This document shows, in pieces, positions 23,905 through 35,830 of a stretch of DNA of 64,000 nt. The stretch comes from Escarpia spicata (Eukaryota > Annelida > Polychaeta > Sabellida > Siboglinidae): assembly GCA_963995525.1 (NCBI GenBank), contig OZ023205.1, forward strand, positions 65,668,621 to 65,732,620, read 5' to 3'. The position numbers and the translations under genes are program-made. Below the pieces are notes generated by a model. It was not told the DNA's origin. It worked only from the letters and a program-made list of their open reading frames with translations, and ran no database searches. How positions within the stretch are numbered: the stretch's first letter is position 1; each line of letters begins with the position of its first letter.

Positions 23905-24205
23905 TCATTTATATCCAATATTGAGCCTGTTTATATCCAATGTTGAGCCTGTTTATATACAATGTTGCACCTGTCATTATCCAATGTTGAGCCTGTCATC
24001 CAATGTTATGCCTGTATATATCCAATTTTGTGCCTGCTTATATCCAATGTTGCGCCTGTTTATATCAAATGTTGAGCCTGTTTATATCCAATGTTGAGCC
24101 TGTTTATATCCAATGTTGAGCCTGTTATTATCCAATGTTGAGCCTAGTTATATCCAATGCTGAGCCTGTTTGTATCCAATGTTGAGTCTCTTATATCCAA
24201 AGTTG
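23905..24205. repeat. 22-bp minisatellite
   Basis: About 13-14 tandem units of TATATCCAATGTTGAGCCTG plus two bases, with scattered substitutions and a few short indels. Non-coding. Confidence 0.92.
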
Positions 24206-25250
24206 ATCCAGAAATATGAATATGTTTGTGACTTCTGTTCTTGGTAGACAATCTTCTCATAAATAAGATTAATATAACTTTTATTTGTTGATATTGTACT
24301 ATTTACAGTCAGTCATAACCGAGTCATAATTATGAGTATGACTCAACCGGTGAGTGTAGCCACTCATAACTGAGTCATATGAGTATGACTCAACACGGAT
24401 GAAGACTGTCTGGAGTAATCCTTCCATGGACCCCCACAAAGTCCCCCAATCAACAAACATTCCAACACTTCCACTAGTGATTTCTCTCACAAACACGTCG
24501 TCTTTGACAAAAGTTGTTCACGTGATTCTGTGAGTATGACACTGAACTCTGTCAAATTTCACTGGCACAACAATCTTCTCTTTGATGTCAACTGCACTTC
24601 TGTCTTAATGACACAGTTGTCACACACTGGCCTCTTGCTTGTTGGGGACTCTGGAAAATAAACACAATGCAATAAATACAAGATGGAAATATAAGTTCTG
24701 TACACTATTCACTTGCTAACCCAGATCTGCTTTGGAAACCCAAGGGGCCTCGGAGATATGATATGGCCCTGTGAGACACCATTCAGAGGAACACTGGTCT
24801 CAGTGAGACTTGTCTGGCTGCAACAATGTCAGACAGAACACAGTGGAAACAATTATTATAAATGTCTCCATGTTAAGTGGATGACATAAAAAGTATTCAC
24901 TTGGTTTGCAATCTACCTGCTTGTTTATTAATATACATTTGTTGTAATAATGCCAATAAGTATATCTGCAATGAAAACAGATTTTTAGGCGGTATTTATG
25001 AACCCCGCTGATAGGCCCTGTCTATCTCATTGATTTGCGGGATTATTATAATGAGATCTTCCAACTTGAAATGTTGGAGACGAAGAATAATGAAGGAAAA
25101 TTCAACTGTAATTTATATGAGGTAATTCATCGACAAAAAGTTGTAATTAATTTGATATTTAAACTGGCTTACATTTCAGTTAGTGCACTCAACCAATTGT
25201 GGTCGTTTTAACATATTTGGATAGTCGACTGATGTTTATTGCATATGCCA
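24206..25250. other. Gene-poor stretch
   Basis: Contains short overlapping palindromes built on GAGTCAT/ATGACTC at 24310-24392. Nothing else I can support. Confidence 0.5.
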
Positions 25251-25254
25251 TAGA

Positions 25255-25430
25255 TATGTAGAATCTCCCACATCGACACTACATGTCTCACTGCACATGT
25301 CTTTTCTCCGAGGAGCTTCGATTACTTCCGGTTAGAAGTGGATAAACGTAAACAATACCACATCCGCATACTAATTAATTTGTGAGCCGTGTCAAATGAA
25401 GAATAATGGTCAACTATTTCAGTAATTGTG
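25255..25430 (+). repeat. Dispersed repeat family R3, copy 1
   Basis: Contains GCATACTAATTAATTTGTG, GAGCCGTGTCAAA and ATAGATATGTAGAAT. The reverse complement of the same series occurs at 38555-38720. No coding content. From 25431 to 27230 I see no gene; 25880-26190 is strongly AT-rich. Confidence 0.55.
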
Positions 25431-27230
25431 CAATGTGAAGAACAAGGAACAAGATGGACACACGATGAGTGGAAACTTGGGATATTAGCAATAGAACAGT
25501 CTAATTAGATGGGCTGTCACGACGCGGCCGAATTTCAAAGACGACTAACAATTAAGTTGAAGATAGTGACAGTGAAATACAAACTGACACTCTTCAAAGA
25601 CTATGCCGAGGATGAATTCTTCAGAATGCTATTTTACTATATGTTATGCAGCGAATGCCTGCGATCACCTTGGAAGGTAACAGATAATTAATGCAACCCA
25701 ACACAAAACAATGTCTAATGAAACGTCTGTCAATTGCATACTCGGACTGCTAAGCCAAGGTAAGCGCCTAGTCCTAGACCTAGGCTAGGGTAGACAATAT
25801 GTCAACAATAGTTACCCATTTTTGTTCCTGTTAATAATCTGCGGAACTTTTTAAGATCTCATTTAAACTCCTATTTATGTAAAACTTATTTTAACACACC
25901 AATGGCTATATAATATATATAATGTAGTCTCATGCACGTGTTAACTAGTGTAGAACTGTGTGTAAGTGTATTCAAACAACAATACGATCAATATGCCTAT
26001 GTAATAATACAATAAACCACCACTAACAGTATAATAATAACATTTTAATATAGTGATTTTGTTTCATGTTGTTATAATTATAGTAGAAATTACATTTCAA
26101 TTATTTGGCTTAAATTTAATTAATTATTAATTTAACTTATTAATTTAAAATGTTTAATTGTCGTTTAGACACATTTTATTTTATTTTATTAATTGTATAC
26201 AAACAATGTTCTTATTTTTATCTTGTTATTGCCTATGAGCTTTTTTAACCCAGAGATATTACGGTACATTTACTACATTGCAAATGAAGACTACTTTGAC
26301 AACCGTTTGCATCCCAAATATGTGTTCATGTGGGATATGCTTGTAATCCACTTGAAACATGTTCAAGGGAAAGGATGCAGAAGTCTCACATAGTCAAAAA
26401 ATGACACATAGTTATGCCAGCAAACATGTTTGTGAATTTAAAAGTATGTATATTTCCAACAGGAGCTAAGGCATGCATGAGTTGAAGCTGAAACACAAAT
26501 ATGCAATTGCACATTTTTGATTTTGGTCAATTCTAGTCATACGTATTGACACTTGAAAGTTGAGAAGTCAATTGACTGAAGTGAGCAACATCTTAGCTAA
26601 TTCCACATCATACATCATAACATACTGAGTTGACGTTTGACTGTGCACGGCTTCAAATCCAGGCTAGTCTACAAAAAAAGAAAGCAAGAAGAACACGGTT
26701 CTAGTAGCCGGTGGTTTTATGTTTGACTGGTCACATCCACACAAAACAAAACAACTCTTCGTCGACAGCACCTGGGGTCACACAGGCACCAGGCCACGTG
26801 TCACCTTGATTTGTCTCAAGTTCCCTTGATGTTCTGCATAAAATGACAGCAATTATTCACGTTGCCGTCGACATGAACAAAACGAGTGATTGGAGAAATG
26901 AGTAATGTATCACCTTCAACAGACTTGACGAAAATAATATGACCTAAATGCAGGATAGGATGCTCTATTACCTGGGTAGACCCTACTTCTGGTGGTATAG
27001 TTATGTACCTTTGTTACACGGGTTTATTCAAGCTCGCTACAAATGATAGCATATGTTTGTAATGAATATGCATTATGAACCTTTAAGAGGGCATTCTCTG
27101 TTGAATGAAACTGTCTATAATTATGCTGATTGTGACACATTAGTTAAGACATTTGTGCTAATATGAAACCTTAGACGACTTGCTACAATCTTTTCTAGTA
27201 TTTTGGAATGAAAGCTGAGGTTAGAAATAG

Positions 27231-28168
27231 GTCTACAGTGATAGAAATAAGCCAGATTATTTACTTGTCCGCCGGACAAGTAAGTTTTGAAATCTACTTG
27301 TCCGCCAACATTTTAGCTTGTCCGTGTGGTTGTCAAGGGAAATCGAAGCTTCGGAAAAAACATTAAAAAGTCTGTCTTATTTTTATGACAACACAATGTT
27401 CCTGCTGTTTCGTTGCACGTACATCTGAGTGACTTCTGATCAAAGACACAATTTGATTTCATCTGCAAATTTTGAAACTGCAAAATTATATTTCCAACTA
27501 TTTCCCGGTCCATTATCATTATTATTCATCATGAATATTAAAAGTAGACACGTTACATGATGCATACCAATATTTTAATGATGCTGATATGAACGTTTTA
27601 TTAATAACAAATAATTATTACGATGATAGGAATGAGACAATTGTTTTCCTTGCTATTTGTTCTAATGTTACAAAAACTGTTTGTGTTTAATATGGTATAT
27701 ATATATGTGTGTGTGGCAATACCAAGTGTACTATTTTCAAAGTTCATCAAATATGATCCGTGAATGGAAGCAAGTTGTACGTCGGCCAAACTGAATGATT
27801 TAGTGAAATACAGCCTCGATCAACGATGGCTGAAGCGAAGTCTGTCCCATGTGTATGACAGACCTAGCTCGTTGCGCTCAGCGGATGACCCTGTTAACGC
27901 AGGCACTAAACTCGGTCGAACATTGACGTACAACACACTGGCGGCGGTACAACAAGACGCCGACACACTAACAAAATTGTAACGCGCGCGATTGCTAGCA
28001 AACTTAATTTACGTTTGAATTTCCTCAAATAAAATGCAATGTTGCACGCGTATTTACTGTAAATTTTCACTTGTCCACCGGATAACCATGTAGAGTCATT
28101 TTACTTGTCCGGGCCAAAAATCACTTGTCCCGGACAAACGGACAAGTGCTATTTCGAACGCTGGTCTA
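27231..28168. mobile_element. ACTTGTCCG inverted-repeat transposon
   Basis: The proposed element spans 27236-28163 (928 bp). The left end CAGTGATAGAAATA and the inverse of the right end, CAGCGTTCGAAATA, match at 11 of 14. GTCTA flanks both sides (27231-27235 and 28164-28168), a candidate 5-bp target duplication. Both termini carry clusters of ACTTGTCCG in alternating orientation (at least eight in all). The 72-residue open frame at 27764-27982 is not recognisable. Superfamily uncertain. Confidence 0.6.
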
Positions 28169-28717
28169 TAACTGTTCAACTATTCTTAAAGTGACTAGAG
28201 AACGAATCACATAGAAACTTAATTGACACATGATCAGGTAGCGATGGAGTAGACCGTCTGTGTAGAATGGTTATTGGTGCAGTTCCATAAGTGACGCGGG
28301 TTATCAGACTTATTTATGACCATATTTGTATAATATTCTGATTTAGCTTTGGCCATTTGTCTGTTACAGATGTGACATAGCTTAGAATAGCGCGACCTAT
28401 CTAATGGCTAGAGTGATTTGCGCCATACACGCACTAAATAACGACGACGCCTTTTAGATAATATAGTTTCGGAAGTCATCCATGGAGCCGGTGGCATTTC
28501 TGACACACATTTCGATTTTATAGGTGGATGTTTGTTAAGTAATGCATTGAGTACTTGACAGTACTGTTTATATAAGTCAGATAGTTAACCAACTTAGCGT
28601 TTGCCTTCAAGATATCTTCCACTGGATGACTGAGAGCAACTTGAAATGGAAATGAAACTTAATTGATCATTACTGGTAGTCCAATGCAGCGTAGTAAACT
28701 TGATTTTTTCCCTACGC

Positions 28718-28842
28718 CCCTCGGTGCGTAATCTAGGAGTGATCTTTGATAGTAACTTCAATTTCAGACAACACATATCTCAAACATGTCGTTGCTGTAT
28801 TAATCATATTCGTGATCTTCGCCTTTTGGTAATACATGTGTA
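28718..28842 (+). pseudogene. Non-LTR reverse transcriptase fragment (CR1/L2/Rex type)
   Basis: Short frame reading VRNLGVIFDSNFNFRQHIS followed by RDLRLL, ending in TAA. This is the well-known block after the RT palm domain of CR1/L2/Rex-group elements. No further domains are present, so it is an isolated relic. From 28843 to 30830 I see no gene, only a 16-bp TA run at 28919-28934 and a G-run/C-run pair at about 29487-29502 and 29551-29560. Confidence 0.7.
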
Positions 28843-30837
28843 AATAAATATAAATAGACTACAACCATCAAATGATAGTCACACAGAATATCAAGATGGC
28901 TGCCAGGCATAGTATTATAGATATATATATATATGTTCTAGGAACATGATTTCAACGTGAGTTGGGTTTAGGAATCCATATCTGGTTTATGGTACGTGTC
29001 TTCACGATTACAACCTATCAGGCTGTTGCAACATTTTACTCAGTTATATTCTCAACCATAATATACCTCACAACATACATATACATTAAAAATAATGTAT
29101 AAATTGGACTGCTCTTATATTTGCAACCACAGTGCAGTAGGTATTGGCATTGCATCGGTGCCTCTGGGAGTTTAAGTTCAGCATGGGTTCCATACTGAGG
29201 GTTCCAACCATAACGTCCAACACCAGGCAGATGAAGATTTGGCACAAGAGCTTGTGACATGACATAACAAATAGACAAACAGCCCTTCCCAAAAAGTGCT
29301 GTTGAAGTTTTTAGCCACTGCGCCGCTGTATCTTCAGCTCTTCGCCAGCTTCTACGGCACTGGCTCGGTTGAGTGAACGTTTATTCAGAACATTGATAAC
29401 AATATATACAAGACAAGACAACCAAACAAGTTTAACTATAATACAAGTGAGAATATACTCGTGTGTGATATCGGAAGACGGGAGGAGGGGGGGGGGGGGG
29501 GGCAGAAAACAATATGTCTACCCAATTCCAGGGGACAGTTGTCCCTTTGCCCCCCCCCCTCGTTCCCGCATCTATGACTGTGGTCACAACTATCTGATCT
29601 TCAGTGCTGATGATTACCTATCCACAAAGAAACGAATGACCCTGTACATTGTAGCAAATAATGAAACAACCTCTGAGTGGTTCGGCTGTATATTCTGAGC
29701 TCCCTTATTGGTTGGTTGAGGATGTCATCAAAATACCTACTACATACAATATATACTCTCCTGACAGTTGCCAACTGGGATGTAATGTACATGACACATA
29801 TATTGCTTGGCATCATCCGCATTGCACTACATGCTCTGGTCACACATTTTTCTCTCGTTTCATCCGCATATCTGCCCTACTATATTTCCATGTGCCCTTA
29901 ACTGTGTATTCCGTTTGCATTACATAGTTTTGTCCATGACTAAGTTTCTACTCGGAGATATATAGCACATATGCAATATGCGCGAATTTCAGCGATTGTT
30001 GGATTACACAAATGTTTAAATGTTGACACGAAAGATGATATTTATTTACCAAAGTTGTTTTGTATGCCAGACAGGTTTACACTGATGCTTTGTTGAGTGT
30101 TGATTTGGCAGTTTAAACACTACCTTCAACATCCATTTAGATACCTGTGATGTACATGGCCATGTCACCATACATCTCTCCCAGGATTATGGACTTCTGT
30201 TAAACTTAAGCACAACCGTCATTCTTTGTGGGTGATTGACTTGATCTTAACATCGGCCTGGTATTATTGCTGAGAACACATGTTGTGGTTTCGGCACAAA
30301 AAAGTCCATTCGTAAGTTGTCAACACGATGTTGAGTATGCTTTCCATATCCCTGACATGAACTTGAAATGAAACCATTTGTCTTAACCAATGACATATTT
30401 GTCTTCACCAGTATATGCACTGCTATTTATCTTATTGTTCAGAATATAGCTCAGAAACAACTATCAACAAACATTGACACACTCACTCATGAATATATAC
30501 GTATTCATGTATGAATCACAATATAATGTTTCTATGTTGCGTAGAAGCTTATATATTCGGACAGATGATTTCCATGGCAGCCACTTTGTTTGTCAATATG
30601 GCCGTCATATGAGAATAATGCAAGTGCACGACTGGATTCCTTGACCTGGAAACATATGAACCACCTATGGATTCGTCATATGGAGTCCTCAATACCATGA
30701 GGCACTAAAATTATGCTCGCAAAACGTCTATGCATGGCAGCCATCTTGAATTTCAATATGGCCGTCATCTGAGGATATAGCATATGGCAGAAATTGATTA
30801 GACCCAAGGAATGTTTTTATGTTGCTTAAGTGCAGCA

Positions 30838-31206
30838 ACTGTCGCTTGCGATGGCTCGGAAACGTGCGTCGTTTGGAGGACGACCGAATCCATATAGACA
30901 TCCTCTACAACGAACTTTAAGTAGGCTCCAGACCAACTGGCAGCCTATTACATCGCTTGAAGGATGTATGCAGATGTGATATAAATGTCTGCCTCATAAA
31001 CTCAGCATCAATGGAGACAACTACCACAGAACAGTGTATATGGCACCCGACAGTGTATGAGATGGTGAAGGCCAGCTAGGATAAGTGAACCACGACCTGG
31101 CCGGAGAGGAGACGACAATGTATAGATCGTGAGAACGGCGCAACAGTTTTGACATCGGCCTACACATGTAGAATCTGTGAAATGGACTGACACTTCACAA
31201 ATGATA
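30838..31206 (+). pseudogene. C-terminal fragment of an endonuclease/RT non-LTR element
   Basis: Reads LRWLGNVRRLEDDRIHIDIL, then LKDVCRCDIN, and ends near YTCRICEMD. This matches the C-terminal tail often annotated as endonuclease-reverse transcriptase (craniofacial-development-protein-2-like elements). The same tail is found at 57396-57660. Stops interrupt it at about 30918 and 31080. Confidence 0.65.
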
Positions 31207-31207
31207 A

Positions 31208-31822
31208 ACATCTTGACATGACGATGCAGGTTTCTCGTACCATTAGTACCTGTTCACTGCAATTCCGTAACATCGGCCAAATTCACCGTTACCTGCCAAT
31301 GTCGACAGCAGAACGTGTTGTAAATGCAATGATAACGTCACGCTTAGACTATTGCAATTCGCTTCTGTTTGGTACTTCTGTCAAGAACATCGGCTGGCTG
31401 CACCGACTGCACAATGCTGCTGTTCGTCTAACTCGGCGTGCGAGATGCGACAGTGCGTTAACACTACTGCGCTAACTTCACTGGCTGCCTGTCCAACAAC
31501 GGATTACCTACAAAATAGCAGAACTTACATGTAAGGCGTTAAATGCTGAACTCTATATGCAGTCACTTATGTCAGTTTATAAACAGGTCGTTCAGGTCTT
31601 CTGCCATCAAGAATGCCTGTAGCTAGCACACTTACAAGCAACAACAAACCAAGGTCCGGGCATCAGTTATATCGCCATTATAATATTTTGATTAAAAATT
31701 CTTGCACAGTGGCACCTTCTGCAGAGTACTTCTTATTTATCCGTTATTTGGACAGCAAACTGTCGAAGGTCGACCTTGCTAAACACCGTGCAATTAGCCA
31801 ACCGATCGTTGAAACTCGTTAA
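31208..31822 (+). pseudogene. CR1/L2/Rex-type RT C-terminal fragment
   Basis: Starts VSRTISTCSLQFRNIGQIHR, then ITSRLDYCNSLLFGTS, LHRLHNAAVRLTRRAR and, after a TAA at about 31473, LHWLPVQQRITYKIAELT. It continues broken to RYLDSKLSKVDLAKH near 31770. These are the standard post-palm and C-terminal blocks of CR1/L2/Rex elements. It directly follows a fragment of a different non-LTR family, so the junction at about 31206 is an insertion or deletion scar. Confidence 0.8.
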
Positions 31823-32052
31823 TGCCGGAAGCGGATATCTGTCGAGTTTTGCCATGTTGTTTAGTCGCTGAAAATCTCCGCATACACGCCATGCGCCATA
31901 TGCTTTCTTTACTGCATGGATCGGAGATGCCCAACTAGATTCACATCTCTCAATGACCCCCTCTCTCTCCCACTGTAGGAGTTGTTTCTCGACTTGAACC
32001 TTCTTCTCGCCTTGAAGCTTCCGACATGGCGTGAATACCGGTGCATCCTCCG
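31805..32052 (-). pseudogene. Ty3/gypsy reverse transcriptase, N-terminal piece
   Basis: On the minus strand an uninterrupted frame gives LHITTEDAPVFTPCRKL, then EKQLLQWEREGVIERCESSW, ASPIHAVKKAYGAWRVCGDF and QRLNNMAKLDRYPLPALTS. This is the start of a Ty3/gypsy (metavirid) RT: the substrate-binding WASP and CGD(F/Y)xxLN blocks are intact. The catalytic YxDD region is absent; the sequence is cut at about 31805 where the CR1-type fragment ends. Confidence 0.85.
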
Positions 32053-32149
32053 TCGTAATGTGCAGAGGACAAGATGAATATTATATGTCTCCAACAAGTA
32101 AGTGCTGCAAACTTTGTATTTTATCGCTTTACATATGCTTGACCTCCCA

Positions 32150-33597
32150 AGTATTTCCTCGCCTTCTCTGCCTTTCTATCCTCCTCTGTATCCCTCTCCT
32201 CTCTTCCCTCGCCTTCTCTGCCTTCCTATCCTCCCCTGTCTCCCACTCCTCTCTTTCCTCGCCTTCTCTGCCTTCCTATCCTTCTCTGTCTCCCTCTCCT
32301 CTCTTCCCTCGCCTTCTCTGCCTTCCTATCCTCCCCTGTCTCCCTCTCCTCTCTTCCCTCGCCTTCTCTGCCTTCCTATCCTCCTCTGTCTCCGTCTTCT
32401 CTCTTTCTTCGCCTCCTCTGCCTTCCTATCCTCCTCTGTCTCCCTCTCCTCTCTTTCCTCGCCTTATCTGCCTTCCTATCCTCCTCTGTCTCCCTCTCCT
32501 CTCTTTCCTCGCCTTCTCTGCCTTCCTATCCTCCTCTGTCTCCCTCTCCTCTCTTTACTCGCCTCTTCTGCCTTCCTCTCCTCCTCTGTCTCCCTCTTCT
32601 CTCTTTCCTCGTCTTCTCTGCCTTCCTATCCTCCCCTGTCTCCCTATACTCTCTTTCCTCGCCTTCTCTGCCTTCCTATCCTCCTCTGTCTCCCTCTGCT
32701 CTCTTCCCTCGCCTCCTCTGCCTTCCTATACTCCTCTGTCTCTCTCTCCTCTCTTGCTTCGCATCCTCTGCCTTCCTATCCTCCTCTGTCTCCCTCTCCT
32801 CTCTTTCCTCGCCTTCTCTGCATTCCTATCCTCCCCTGTCTCCCTCTCCTCTCTTTCATCGCCTCCTCTGCCTTCCAATCCTCCTCTGCCTCCCGCTCCT
32901 CTCTCTTCTCTGCCTTCCTATCCCCTTATTTCTCCCTCTCCTCTCTTTCCTCGCCTTCTCTGCCTTCCTATCTTCCTCTATCTCCCTCTTCCCTCGCCTC
33001 CTCTGCCTTCATATCCTCCCCTGTCTCCCTCTCCTCTCTTTCCTCGCCTTCTCTGCCTTCCAATCCTCCTCTGCCTCCCTCTCCTCTCTTCCCTCGCCTT
33101 CTCTGCCTTCCTATCCCCTTCTGTCTCCCTCTCCTCTCTTTCCTCGCCTTCTCTGCCTTCCTATCTTCCTACGTCTCCCTCTCCTCTCTTCCCTCGCCTC
33201 CTCTGCCTTCCTATCCTCCCCTGTCTCCCTCTCCTCTCTTTCCTCGCCTTCTCTGCCTTCCTATCCTCCTCTGTCTCCCTCTCCTCTCTTCCCTCGCCTT
33301 CTCTGCCTTCCTATCCTCCTCTGTCTCCCTCTCCTCTTCTCTCTTTCCTCGCCTTCTCTGCCTTCCTATCCTCCTCTGTCTCCCTCTCCTCTCTTCCCTC
33401 GCATCTCTGTCTTCCTATCCTCCTCTGTCTCCCTGTCCTCTCTTTCCTCGCCTCCTCTGCCTTCCTATCCTCCTCTGTCTCCCTCTCCTCTCTTTCTTCG
33501 CCTCCTCTGCCTTCCTATCCTCCTCTGTCTCCCTCTCCTCTATTTCCTCGCCTTCTCTGCCTTCCTATCCTCCTCTGTCTCCCTTCTGTGCTTCAGC
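32150..33597. repeat. 50-bp-period pyrimidine-rich VNTR
   Basis: About 29 tandem copies of a 50-bp unit (CGCCTTCTCTGCCTTCCTAT plus CCTCCTCTGTCTCCCTCTCC and CTCTTTCCT). Variant units differ by 1-4 substitutions, and a few have indels. The plus strand is almost free of purines, so stop codons are rare and long spurious Ser/Pro/Leu frames run in two registers. The period is not a multiple of 3 and both frames are equally open, which argues against coding. Confidence 0.95.
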
Positions 33598-33762
33598 TTG
33601 TCAAATCTCTTTTGGTGGTTTTCTTTTCCTCCTTCTCAGCTAGTGTGTACTGTGCTTGAGCTTGTCTTGTTTCTTCTCGTGTTTTTGCACTGTCTCGTGA
33701 TTGAAAAGACATAACGCCTCTATCGGGTTTGCATATATAAACTTAACAAAACGATATACATG

Positions 33763-33965
33763 TTGTGTCACAGTCCTTTCTTATCTATGCGTATGTTGAC
33801 CTAGCCTGCCCTCTTGTCGTTTCGGCTAGCTACGCGGTGTCTAGTTACCGATCGCGTCAGCCGACGTCTACATATTGTGTCATAGTCCATTCTTATCTCT
33901 CTCGTCTGTTGCCCTAGCTTGCCCTTTTATCGTGTTGGCTACCTACGCGGTGTCTGGTTACATCG
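33763..33965. repeat. 112-bp tandem duplication
   Basis: Two units (starting at 33763 and 33875) share TTGTGTCAYAGTCC, CTAGCYTGCCC and CTACGCGGTGTCT. They lie just upstream of a candidate terminal exon and could be promoter or intron sequence. Confidence 0.7.
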
Positions 33966-34074
33966 CTGGTCTATTCCCACCGGTTGTACTTCGCACAATA
34001 TATAATATCATTTTCAAAGTTTTCATATATGTTTCAGAGACAATATTTTCAAAGTTTTCATATATGTTCCAGAG

Positions 34075-34277
34075 AAGAAGAACTCCGCGACTACCACGAA
34101 TGTGCTTTCTGTGTCGTCATGGCTGAACTGCTGAGGACACGGCACCGGTTTGATCCTCCAAACCCTTGGGTTGACCCCGACCCTGTTGCCCCCCTGGACA
34201 CGGGGGATGTCGAAAATTTGTGTCCGGAGACAAATGATGATGATGATGATGGTTTCGTTGATGTAATCGATCGCTGA
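34075..34277 (+). CDS. Candidate terminal exon of an unknown gene
   Basis: A frame starts after a 3' splice-site-like CATATATGTTCCAG and reads EEELRDYHECAFCVVMAELL, then DPPNPWVDPDPVAPLDTGD, an acidic NDDDDDGFVDVIDR and TGA. AATAAA begins at 34281 and a GT-rich stretch lies at 34305-34320, as in a cleavage/polyadenylation site. The acceptor region is itself duplicated: TTTTCAAAGTTTTCATATA and the following YCAGAGA occur twice, at about 34010-34038 and 34046-34075, so two alternative acceptors exist. I do not recognise the protein and found no upstream exon. Confidence 0.5.
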
Positions 34278-34280
34278 TGT

Positions 34281-34286
34281 TAATAA
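34281..34286 (+). terminator. Polyadenylation signal of the terminal exon
   Basis: AATAAA lies 3 bases after the TGA, followed about 25 bases later by TGTGGTGTTTGTTGG. A 3' UTR this short is unusual for an animal gene. Two more AATAAA sites (about 34606 and 34655), each with GT-rich DNA downstream, lie in the next 400 bp. Confidence 0.55.
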
Positions 34287-34696
34287 AACTATTCAACTTT
34301 CAAACTGTGGTGTTTGTTGGTTATTACCTTATATATAATCCTTCTTTCATACATACATACACACATACATACATATTTTAAAGTTTCATGTATATATATA
34401 TATATTTATAAACATTATTCACACACCTTTCAGTATACTTCATTATCTCTCATGGTCCACCTTCCAACATGCTCATTATACACGATACAACATAGGCAGA
34501 CTTACACGAGCCACTGGCGTGGTCGTACTGACCCCTAAGCTTACGACCTCTGTCGCGGTGTTCACTCACCCACAAGTCTTGATGTTCGTGCGCTTGTCTT
34601 CGCTTAATAAAACACGGTTTCATGCTATACGTATATACGCTTGTATCTTTCGTCAATAAAATTCGTGTGCACTCCTATACTCTTGTGTTTCGTTAG

Positions 34697-34872
34697 TTCT
34701 TTCATACACGCGCATTCATACACATTAATCACACGCTAGGCCTCTCTACGCTCCCCTCCCATACACGCGCATTCATACACAACTAATCACACGCTAGTTC
34801 TCTCTACGCTCCCCTCCCATACACGCACATTCATATACAACTAATCACACGCTAGTCCTCTCTACGCTCCTC
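34697..34872. repeat. Three tandem 58-bp units
   Basis: Units share CATACACGCGCATTCATACA, AATCACACGCTAG and CTCTCTACGCTCC. The third is more diverged. No coding content. Confidence 0.85.
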
Positions 34873-35467
34873 GTCAGGGGGCTTCACCTACTATTTCACC
34901 TCTGACGCAACCGCCAGGTGGCGCCTCTCGTTACACATACGGTCACGTAACTACTCACTTCACTCGGGGGGCGGACGTCTCAATCTCCCAAATATCACTC
35001 AAAAATTACCAAAAAACCCATACTACTACTACCGTTGTTTGAGTACGGTGATACAAGGACCGGTGGGAAACAATGACAAGAAGTTACGTGATAGGAAGTA
35101 AGGTGACAAGTTGTATGATCATAAAGATAAATTGTCGACAAAAAATTACCCGTGGACACAACCATATAGGGAGTTAAGACGTTGCCAGATGTTGATATGA
35201 AGGACAACGTAGGGGGGGGGGGGCATAATCTTGGAAGCAAAGACGTGACAGAATAGTGTGTACCCGGATGTTAACAAGTAATAGACGAGTCCAACCATAT
35301 AGGAAATAATAACAGAGGGCGAAGATTTAGCAGAAGTAAAGATACAATGGACGCCCTTATAGCGGAAGCTATGGGGACGCCATTTTAGGTATAAACACGA
35401 GTATAGACACGAGGGACGAGGTTTTAGGTGAAAGTATATAGTAAAACAATATAAAGTATGACTCACC

Positions 35468-35661
35468 GCAAACGCTTCCAACTTGGCTTCCTCGGCCGTT
35501 CTCTTCCGGCGGGCACAACATCCGCTGGTGATATGTTGTTTGGAATTATATTTCCGTGTGAACGATCCCCCACAGTCTGGGCAGGTGAAGGGTCTCCGTG
35601 ATGGTGGTAGATATCTCGGAGTCGGCAGGGCCTTCTCATCGGCAGCGATCGTTCGAATCAT
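35468..35661 (-). CDS. Zinc-finger exon (C2HC), first or internal exon
   Basis: Minus-strand frame from ATG 35661: IRTIAADEKALPTPRYLPP, then FTCPDCGGSFTRKYNSKQH and ITSGCCARRKRTAEEAK, ending AKLEAFA. A strong 5' splice site (GTGAGT) follows at 35467-35462. The finger is C-x2-C-x12-H-x4-C, a C2H2-like finger with a Cys at the fourth ligand, followed by a basic stretch that could contact DNA or act as a nuclear signal. The frame stays open past the splice site only by chance. The next exon is not identified. A role in nucleic-acid binding is inferred from the finger alone. Confidence 0.55.
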
Positions 35662-35693
35662 ATCACGCGAGAAATGTATAGGCTATGTTGGGC

Positions 35694-35830
35694 CAACTCA
35701 CCTCGTGCACAAAAGTACTGTGAGTAGCAGTTTAATGATGTCATACAGGGTCGCCCGCAACAAATAAACAAGTCCAGACACGTCTCGAGTACGGGTTTTA
35801 TAAGATACACGAATTTAATCACTACCTAAT
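35694..35830 (+). repeat. Promoter-like repeat family R4, copy 1
   Basis: Runs from CCAACTCACCTCG through AAGTCCAGACACGTCTCGAG and TACGGGTTTTATAAGA. Near-identical sequence occurs at 36670-36818. It contains a TATA-like TTTTATAAG. It sits immediately upstream (minus sense) of the zinc-finger exon. Confidence 0.7.

Noticed and set aside
23905..24205. CRISPR-like array
   Set aside because: The 22-bp units are contiguous without unique spacers, so it is a minisatellite. The genome is also eukaryotic.
27764..27982. A small protein gene inside the ACTTGTCCG element
   Set aside because: 72 residues with no motif, inside a non-autonomous element; the length is not unusual for chance.
29369..29927. 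Overlapping short frames around the G-run and C-run
   Set aside because: They overlap each other on both strands, include homopolymer runs and show no recognisable residues.
32031..33659. Two overlapping Ser/Pro/Leu-rich frames of over 500 residues
   Set aside because: They lie on a 50-bp-period pyrimidine VNTR where stop codons cannot easily occur. The period is not a multiple of 3 and both frames are equally long.
34440..34680. Herpes-like or other viral gene ends, suggested by repeated AATAAA plus GT-rich DNA
   Set aside because: No viral protein motif could be recognised nearby. Repeated poly(A) signals alone are not evidence of a viral insertion.
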